Shown here: positions 5,438-10,029 of the stretch, piece after piece
Layout: every line of letters starts with the position of its first letter
Numbering within the stretch: position 1 is the first letter of the stretch
NCBI GenBank assembly: GCA_007135845.1
Contig: SLIC01000266.1
Location: 1-10,029 of the forward strand
Reading direction: 5' to 3'
DNA from: Candidatus Brevefilum sp.
GTDB lineage: Bacteria > Chloroflexota > Anaerolineae > Anaerolineales > Anaerolineaceae
DNA: 10,029 nucleotides
Program-made: the position numbers and the translations under genes
The notes under the pieces: model-generated
The model's input: the letters and a program-made list of their open reading frames with translations, nothing else
What the model was told of the DNA's origin: nothing
The model's database searches: none

Positions 5438-6403
5438 TTATTTTTCACCAGATTCATTGGATCCGTTCAGGTAGATGATCATGTACAGGTTGGTGCCGCG
5501 TTCCTTGGAAGAGATCAGGCGCATCTCATCAACACAACGCTTGATATTCACCAATCCCATGCCAGCACCAAAGCCCATTTCTCGAATTTCGTGGGTCGCG
5601 GTCGAATATCCAGCCTTCATTGCCAATTCAACATCTTCAATCCCTGGTCCGTCATCATAGGCTTCCATGGTGATTTTGTGAGGTTCAATCTCTACCCGCA
5701 GGGTGCCGCCATGGTTTGTGTGAATGATCAGGTTCATTTCAGCTTCATAGACTGCAATGCCGCATCGCCTGGCAATCTGAGGTGAGGCACCAAGACGTAG
5801 TAAAGCCCGCTTAATTTTGTTTGAGGCATTACCGCCTTGAATGAAATCACCCTTACGAATATCGTATCTCAAGATCAAGCTTGTACGACCAGAAACGATA
5901 TCTTCAAACAAATGGCTGGCTCGGTACCGGATAAGCTCTTCGGCATGGTAGTCTCGTTGCAAGGCAGACAGTAGTCCGTTTGAAATATCACCCTTGGTGA
6001 TGATACCAATTAAGCTGCCTTCTTTATCCAATACTGGCAAGCGTCCAAATTTCGTCATAGCGAAGGTTTTCAGAGCTTCGACAACGGGATCAAACCCCCG
6101 GACCGTGGTTGGGGTGCTTGTCATATAATCACTGACAGTTGCATCCAGTCTTTTTTCGCGTAAAGCACGAATTAAGTCTTCAATGCTCAGTATCCCGATT
6201 AATTTGTCTTGTTCTGTGACAGGCGCACCAGAAAAGCGCTCTTCCTGAAAGATGTCTAAAGCCTCTTCCATTTTCATGTCAGGTGCAAGAGAATAGACAT
6301 TTTCAGTCATCACCTCGTTAATCTGTAGTTCATAAGCCAGCTCTTCAACACGGGTGATGTTTTCGGCGTATTCATCTGAGATTTCTAGTTGTTTGGTTGC
6401 CAT
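5438..6403 (-). CDS. CBS-pair / HATPase (anti-sigma-factor-like kinase) fusion protein
   Basis: The 321-residue product joins two sensory modules. Residues 27-143 form a CBS pair (VMTENVYSLAPDMKMEEAL with FSGAPVTEQDKLIGILSIEDL; second repeat YMTSTPTTVRGFDPVVEAL with FGRLPVLDKEGSLIGIITKGDI), which usually binds adenosine nucleotides. Residues 178-311 form an RsbW/SpoIIAB-like GHKL ATPase with N box E220/N224 (YEAEMN), G1 box DDGPGI (251-255 region) and the glycine-rich GFGAGMGL (277-284). All ATP-binding motifs look intact. In related anti-sigma factors this fold phosphorylates an anti-anti-sigma partner; no sigma or STAS gene is visible here, so the target is unknown. The ATG at 6403 (MATKQLEIS) was chosen because the open frame up to 6502 overlaps the preceding gene and lacks family character. 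It begins 37 bases after the first DRTGG gene. Confidence 0.85.
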   Translation of the reverse strand: MATKQLEISDEYAENITRVEELAYELQINEVMTENVYSLAPDMKMEEALDIFQEERFSGAPVTEQDKLIGILSIEDLIRALREKRLDATVSDYMTSTPTTVRGFDPVVEALKTFAMTKFGRLPVLDKEGSLIGIITKGDISNGLLSALQRDYHAEELIRYRASHLFEDIVSGRTSLILRYDIRKGDFIQGGNASNKIKRALLRLGASPQIARRCGIAVYEAEMNLIIHTNHGGTLRVEIEPHKITMEAYDDGPGIEDVELAMKAGYSTATHEIREMGFGAGMGLVNIKRCVDEMRLISSKERGTNLYMIIYLNGSNESGEK

Positions 6404-6440
6404 CTTGTCTCTTTTCTCAGGCTGTGTAATTATGCTGTTA

Positions 6441-6791
6441 TTATCTCTCGTAGCTGGAGAGACCAGCCTGATAAAGAATCCCACAGGTCTCGAAAAGACC
6501 AAGTTTGGTTGTGATTAATGGGATATCTTCCTCATTGGCTAACTGGATGGTCTCCTGGTCTGGCTGCTTATCGCGCACAAAGACAATCGCACTGATATCT
6601 GCTATCATGGCGGTCCGAATGACTTGTGGATTGCATAATCCAGTCAACAATACCGCTTCTGGTTGTATTGAAGCCAATACATCGCTCATCAGGTCTGCAC
6701 CCATCGCACCGGTAACAAATTTTTTGTCAACAGGTTGACTCGTCAGTAATTTTCCATCAATCAACTTATTTAATTGGGTTATATTCATCAT
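6441..6791 (-). CDS. Small DRTGG-domain protein (first copy, first gene of the operon)
   Basis: This 116-residue protein resembles the DRTGG-domain product at 5052-5402: an N-terminal region followed by a core with TGLCNPQVIRTAMIADISAI and the DKQPDQETIQLANEED pattern, then IPLITT and a terminal helix ending in AGLSSYER. It has no recognisable catalytic residues; a ligand-binding or scaffolding role is inferred. It is the first gene of the minus-strand run, divergent from hisS. ATG 6791 is preceded by AGGA at 8-base spacing; ATG 6788 directly follows and could be used instead, whereas TTG 6797 is too close to the ribosome binding site. Together with the second copy it brackets the CBS/HATPase gene, suggesting the three products work together. 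Confidence 0.75.
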   Translation of the reverse strand: MMNITQLNKLIDGKLLTSQPVDKKFVTGAMGADLMSDVLASIQPEAVLLTGLCNPQVIRTAMIADISAIVFVRDKQPDQETIQLANEEDIPLITTKLGLFETCGILYQAGLSSYER

Positions 6792-6924
6792 ATGCAAAAT
6801 CCTATTCTGATTTACTGCTATTTATTTTATCTTAAATTACTGGCTAACTCTACCCTATCGGAGTAAATCTTTGAAGAAGAGGTAAAATATTTAATAGTAA
6901 ATTATTGCTGATAAAGAGGAAATG
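6792..6924. promoter_or_regulatory. Divergent intergenic region between the hydrogenase-associated operon and hisS
   Basis: These 133 AT-rich bases must hold promoters for both directions. For the minus strand a TAAAAT -10 candidate lies at 6829-6824, but its -35 match (TAGAGT at 17 bases) is poor. For hisS, TTGAAG (6871-6876) with TAATAG (6892-6897) is too closely spaced to be convincing. There is no room for a full T-box leader and no Rex-like palindrome here. Confidence 0.3.
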
Positions 6925-8202
6925 ATGGCTGAAATTATACGCAGCGTTAAAGGCACACGTGACTTTTATCCTGAAAATATGGCTGTTCGACGATGGATGT
7001 TTGATAAGATCCGGGAAGTTTCGACCCGCTTTGGCTACCAGGAATTTGAAGGACCTTGCCTGGAGTTTATCGAATTATATGCAGCAAAGTCAGGGGAAGA
7101 GCTGGTCAAAGAACAAGCATTTGTATTTTCTTCTCCTGGGGATGACCTCTTGACCCTCCGTCCTGAACTGACGCCGACACTGGCGCGTATGGTCGCTCAA
7201 CAACAATATGAGATCCCGTTTCCTATGCGCTGGTGGTCGATTGGGCCTTTTTGGCGCTACGAGCAACCTCAACGAGGGCGCACCCGGGAATTCTACCAAT
7301 GGAATATCGACCTGGTTGGTACGGAGGCAGTGGCAGCTGATGCTGAAATTGTGGCGGTTGCCGCAAACTTCTTCAAAGCCGTAGGCTTATCACCTCAACA
7401 AGTGCAGATTTTTGTCAATAACCGCCGATTAATGGACCAGGCTTTTTCTGGATTAGCCATTGAAAAAGACCTGCGACCTGCGGTTTTCCGTGTGGTGGAT
7501 AAACTGGATAAATTATCTGAAAAAGAATGGCGGGACTACGCTATTGAGACTGGTCTGACTACCACTCAGGTTGATGCCCTTGTGGGGTTGGTCAATAACG
7601 AAGATCTTTGGCAGGATTCAGTGGAATTGATCGGTTTTTTCGAATTTATCAAAGCTCTTGGCGTGGATGACTATGTCTCCTATAACCCAAAAGTGATCCG
7701 AGGACTCGATTATTACACCGGAACCGTTTTTGAAGCTTATGAATTAGGGGGAAAGTCGCGTGCTATTCTTGGTGGTGGACGCTATGACAATCTTGTTGCT
7801 GATGTTGGCGGTAATGCATTGCCTGGGGTGGGATTTGCCATGGGTGATGTGGTCATCGAGCTTGTTCTGCGTGATGCAGATGTGATCCCGAGTGGGTTGG
7901 GCGATCAACCTCAGGTGATCGTTACGGTTTTTGATGAAAGTACCCTGGCGAACTCGATAGAGTTGGCTGCTGAGATTCGAGAATCTGGATTCCAGGTCGT
8001 CCTTTACCCCGATGCAGATAAGCTTGGTAAGCAGTTCAAGTTTGCGGATAGGCTCAATATCCCGGTTGCGATCATCCTTGGCCCAGACGAACTTGCTAAT
8101 TTTCAGGTTGCTGTGAAGAATCTTAAGACCCGTGAACAGGTCACGGTTGACAGGGAAGGGTTGCAAGCACAAATTAAGGAATTCTTGCCAAGGCAACCCT
8201 GA
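6925..8202 (+). CDS. hisS: Histidyl-tRNA synthetase
   Basis: This class II aminoacyl-tRNA synthetase charges tRNA-His with histidine. The 425-residue length is normal. Visible landmarks (numbered from the first of two tandem ATGs, 6922) are the KGTRDFYP start (10-17), LRPELTPTLAR (79-89), motif 2 with FWRYEQPQRGRTREFYQWN (110-128), the histidine-specific RGLDYYTGTVFE (260-271), motif 3 GGGRYDNLV and GVGFAMG (284-308), and a C-terminal anticodon-binding domain from about 330. I prefer ATG 6925 because AGAGGA ends only one base before ATG 6922. The gene stands alone on the plus strand, divergent from the hydrogenase operon, and is followed after 26 bases by its own substrate, the tRNA-His gene. 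Sequence character suggests Chloroflexota, with limited certainty. Confidence 0.97.
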   Translation: MAEIIRSVKGTRDFYPENMAVRRWMFDKIREVSTRFGYQEFEGPCLEFIELYAAKSGEELVKEQAFVFSSPGDDLLTLRPELTPTLARMVAQQQYEIPFPMRWWSIGPFWRYEQPQRGRTREFYQWNIDLVGTEAVAADAEIVAVAANFFKAVGLSPQQVQIFVNNRRLMDQAFSGLAIEKDLRPAVFRVVDKLDKLSEKEWRDYAIETGLTTTQVDALVGLVNNEDLWQDSVELIGFFEFIKALGVDDYVSYNPKVIRGLDYYTGTVFEAYELGGKSRAILGGGRYDNLVADVGGNALPGVGFAMGDVVIELVLRDADVIPSGLGDQPQVIVTVFDESTLANSIELAAEIRESGFQVVLYPDADKLGKQFKFADRLNIPVAIILGPDELANFQVAVKNLKTREQVTVDREGLQAQIKEFLPRQP

Positions 8203-8213
8203 TGTGATAAAAT
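8185..8213 (+). promoter_or_regulatory. Sigma-70 promoter of tRNA-His inside the 3' end of hisS
   Basis: TTGCCA (8185-8190) and TAAAAT (8208-8213) are separated by exactly 17 bases, and the -10 box is preceded by TGA, an extended -10 element. Initiation near 8220 would leave a leader of about nine bases before the tRNA. The -35 box lies within the last hisS codons. This is the best promoter match in the window. Confidence 0.65.
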
Positions 8214-8228
8214 CATTGCCATCAATAT

Positions 8229-8301
8229 GGTGCCTGTAGCTCAATGGTGGAGCGCCTCACTGTGGATGAGGAGGTCGTGGGTTCGACCCCCATCAGGCAC
8301 C
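8229..8301 (+). tRNA. tRNA-His (anticodon GTG)
   Basis: The cloverleaf is complete. The acceptor stem GTGCCTG (8230-8236) pairs perfectly with CAGGCAC (8294-8300). The anticodon stem CCTCA/TGAGG encloses the loop CTGTGGA with anticodon GTG at 8262-8264. The T arm is GTGGG-TTCGACC-CCCAT with one G-T pair. The extra G at 8229 (position -1) opposite C8301 (position 73) is the identity element peculiar to tRNA-His. The 3' CCA is not encoded and must be added after transcription. It lies 26 bases after hisS, the gene for the enzyme that charges it. Confidence 0.97.
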
Positions 8302-8309
8302 CTTTGTTG

Positions 8310-8336
8310 AAAAAGCCCAGATTCGGGCTTTTTTTT
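8310..8336 (+). terminator. Intrinsic terminator after tRNA-His
   Basis: AAAAAGCCC (8310-8318) pairs with GGGCTTTTT (8325-8333) around the six-base loop AGATTC, and the T run continues to 8336. It ends the tRNA transcript and any read-through from hisS. Confidence 0.9.
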
Positions 8337-8385
8337 ATTTTCCACGTTTGGAGCAAATTCAAGCAGAGAACCATGTAATGTCCAA

Positions 8386-8394
8386 TGGTACAAT
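8386..8394 (+). promoter_or_regulatory. Candidate extended -10 element for the MscS-family gene
   Basis: TGG-TACAAT matches an extended -10 box 40 bases before the mscS-type start and after the terminator at 8336, so a promoter is needed in this gap. No good -35 box is seen at 17 bases. Confidence 0.3.
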
Positions 8395-8434
8395 TCAGCT
8401 TGTAAATGCAATCGATTTTTCAGGATGGTGAGAT

Positions 8435-9304
8435 ATGCAAACAGAGCTTTTTGATCAAATAATTCAGGTATTCAAAAACCCGCTTTTTGTTATTGGTGAT
8501 ACGACCATTACGCTCGCCACTTTGTTATACCTAATTATTATTCTTTTTATTCTCGTTTACCTCACCAAACATTTTGAGCGTTTTATTGTTCAGAAACTGC
8601 TGCAAAAGGTGGGTATGGATATTGGTAACCGGGTGGCAGCGGGCGTCATTTTTCGGTATGTCTTATTGGTCATTGGTGTCATCATCATTTTGCAGACAAC
8701 TGGTATTGATTTGACGATCCTTAATGTGTTAGCTGGCACACTTGGTATCGGTGTTGGCTTTGGTTTACAGAACATCGTCAACAATTTTGTCAGCGGTTTG
8801 ATTATATTAATCGAGCGCCCCATCAAAGTAGGCGATCGGATTGAAGTAGGCAATGTCCATGGACGGGTGCTCAATCTTGGCGCACGTAGCGCAACGATTT
8901 TAACCAATGATAATATCTCCTTCATCGTACCCAATCAAAAATTTATCACCGAGAATGTCATTAACTGGAGTCATACGGACGACAAAAGGCGTTTTATCAT
9001 CCCGGTCACCGTTGCCCTGAGCAATGATCCTTATTTAGTAGAACAATTATTGATAGAAGCTGCCAAGGAAATCCCGGATGTTTTGGAGGAACCTGCGCCA
9101 GGTGTGCGATTGTTTGGTTTCGGTGAGAATGGGATGCACTTTGAGTTACGGGCATGGAGTACTTCACTCATCCATCGGCGGGGTTTTCTCACGAGCAAAC
9201 TCTACTATGCAATTTACGACAAGTTTACGGCTCATGAAATTGATCTTGTCATCCCTCAACGCGAGGTTTTCCTCCGTGATAATACTCCGAATTTGGAAGG
9301 ATAA
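8435..9304 (+). CDS. MscS-family small-conductance mechanosensitive channel
   Basis: The 289-residue inner-membrane protein should open under membrane tension and release solutes after osmotic downshock. Three hydrophobic segments are visible: about 24-44, 66-88 and the pore-lining TM3 about 93-128. TM3 carries the family signature of small residues, GTLGIGVGFGLQNIVNNF (101-118), followed by GLIILIERPIKVGDRIEV (121-138), the start of the beta domain. The remaining residues to about 280 fit the cytoplasmic beta and alpha/beta vestibule domains, with VPNQKFITENVINWS (165-179) typical of the family. The length matches the compact MscS type without extra N-terminal domains. The ATG at 8435 has a GGTGAG ribosome binding site. 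It is a single-gene unit, converging with the membrane protein gene on the right. Confidence 0.93.
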   Translation: MQTELFDQIIQVFKNPLFVIGDTTITLATLLYLIIILFILVYLTKHFERFIVQKLLQKVGMDIGNRVAAGVIFRYVLLVIGVIIILQTTGIDLTILNVLAGTLGIGVGFGLQNIVNNFVSGLIILIERPIKVGDRIEVGNVHGRVLNLGARSATILTNDNISFIVPNQKFITENVINWSHTDDKRRFIIPVTVALSNDPYLVEQLLIEAAKEIPDVLEEPAPGVRLFGFGENGMHFELRAWSTSLIHRRGFLTSKLYYAIYDKFTAHEIDLVIPQREVFLRDNTPNLEG

Positions 9305-9430
9305 TTATTTGGAATTCCGCAATACTTACTTTTTATTTCAGAGAAAATTGGCTAAATATTTTTGTCAAGAAATAATTATTATTACGAGATCTGATTCTAA
9401 GTCCCCCAAAATATGATTGCCTATCGCAGT
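9305..9430. other. Convergent intergenic region without a recognisable terminator
   Basis: These 126 AT-rich bases separate two converging genes. AATAATTATT-like words occur near both ends (around 9300-9310 and 9371-9380), but I find no GC-rich hairpin followed by a T run in either direction and no RNA gene. Confidence 0.4.
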
Positions 9431-10015
9431 CTAGAAAAAATTCAGCACGATAACACTGCCATAAACCAGTACGATTGAGCTGATCAAGTACATGGTAAAT
9501 GTTGTCCAGGTGTAAGATAGCAATGGCACATGATATGCGCCGCATACGACGCTAAACCCACGTGTTCCCGCTGGAATGGTACGGGCAGCTAACAAAAAAT
9601 ATGGGGATTTTATGGGTAATTTGGCTAAACCAAAGGGGAGTTTTGCTTTGATCTTCTCAAAATCGAACACATCGCCGAGTGTTTTCCCTACCTGGTATTC
9701 CAGTAATGCAGCGATCGTATTTCCTATAGTGGCAACAATGATGGCTTGCAAAGGGCCAATCAGCACAGCGATAAACAGGGTAAGGGGAATGGAGGGGAGA
9801 AATGTCAGACCAAATGAGACGTAGACACCCAGGCTGATTAAGATGGTGTGACTGGGATATCGCTTGATGTAACTTTGAACATCAGCCATGCTGTAATTAA
9901 TGCTGACTAAGATAGCTATCCCAACAATGATGACGATTAATAAAGCCCTAATGATATTGTGTGGGTTGGCAAAAATTTTATTCGGAAAAAGATGTGACTT
10001 TAATTGATCAATCAT
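9431..10015 (-). CDS. VTT-domain (TVP38/TMEM64, DedA-like) membrane protein
   Basis: The 194-residue protein has about five hydrophobic segments (about 22-40, 57-73, 78-105, 138-160, 165-193). It shows the VTT-family core: FLPSIPLTLFIAVLIGP (72-88), GNTIAALLEYQVGKTLG (98-114, corresponding to the family's G..(A/S)...Y..GR) and the re-entrant RTIPAGTRGFSVVCGA (145-160) with R145 and P148. Members of this superfamily act in lipid handling or envelope homeostasis, several as scramblases or undecaprenyl/lipid flippases, but the substrate here cannot be told. The ATG at 10015 has no clear ribosome binding site in the 14 bases left in the window, and the frame is open to the right edge, so the true start could lie further upstream. 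It converges with the MscS-type gene. Confidence 0.82.
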   Translation of the reverse strand: MIDQLKSHLFPNKIFANPHNIIRALLIVIIVGIAILVSINYSMADVQSYIKRYPSHTILISLGVYVSFGLTFLPSIPLTLFIAVLIGPLQAIIVATIGNTIAALLEYQVGKTLGDVFDFEKIKAKLPFGLAKLPIKSPYFLLAARTIPAGTRGFSVVCGAYHVPLLSYTWTTFTMYLISSIVLVYGSVIVLNFF

Positions 10016-10029
10016 TTTTATTGTTAGCA

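Noticed and set aside
6404..6502. N-terminal extension of the CBS/HATPase gene
   Set aside because: The extension overlaps the end of the DRTGG gene, has no family character, and ATG 6403 gives a normal start just before the CBS pair.
6889..6902. Inverted repeat ATTTA-ATAG-TAAAT upstream of hisS
   Set aside because: Short and purely A/T in the arms, in AT-rich DNA; expected by chance.
6792..6924. T-box or other riboswitch leader before hisS
   Set aside because: The whole gap is 133 bases and AT-rich, with no terminator hairpin and no specifier-loop structure that I can recognise.
9305..9430. Bidirectional terminator between the converging genes
   Set aside because: No GC-rich stem with a T run was found on either strand.

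Overview
The window looks like chromosomal DNA of a strictly anaerobic, fermentative bacterium. The histidyl-tRNA synthetase and the cysteine-poor hydrogenase subunits remind me of Chloroflexota (Anaerolineae), but that is an impression from protein sequence, not a search result. I see no mobile element, CRISPR array or phage gene.

Positions 1-6791 hold one long run of ten genes, all on the minus strand, so transcription goes from right to left. The order is: small DRTGG-domain protein, CBS-pair/HATPase fusion, second DRTGG protein, PHP-domain protein, then a 135-base gap, a NuoE-like [2Fe-2S] protein, a stand-alone HATPase, a small thioredoxin-like ferredoxin homologue, a HydB/NuoF-type flavoprotein with a C-terminal 2[4Fe-4S] domain, a HydC/NuoE-type [2Fe-2S] protein, and the first 110 codons of a second NuoF-like protein that runs off the left edge. 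This matches the accessory-plus-structural gene neighbourhood of NAD-linked, probably electron-bifurcating [FeFe]-hydrogenases (HydABC). The catalytic subunit HydA is not in view and would be expected to the left.

The 135-base gap carries a plausible sigma-70 promoter and an 18-bp near-palindrome, TTGTGAAATATACCACAA. One half is a perfect match to the Rex half-site TTCACAA. Rex senses NADH/NAD+, so the redox genes downstream are probably switched on when NADH builds up. The second striking point is that the small ferredoxin homologue has no cysteine at all, and the N-terminal thioredoxin-like domains of both NuoF-like proteins have lost most or all of their [2Fe-2S] ligands. Both NuoE-like proteins keep all four. 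Electron flow in this complex should therefore differ from the textbook HydABC arrangement.

Positions 6925-8301, on the plus strand and divergent from the operon, hold hisS followed 26 bases later by tRNA-His(GUG). The tRNA gene has its own good promoter inside the 3' end of hisS and a strong intrinsic terminator. Next come an MscS-family mechanosensitive channel gene (plus strand) and, converging on it, a VTT/TVP38-type membrane protein gene (minus strand) that reaches almost to the right edge.
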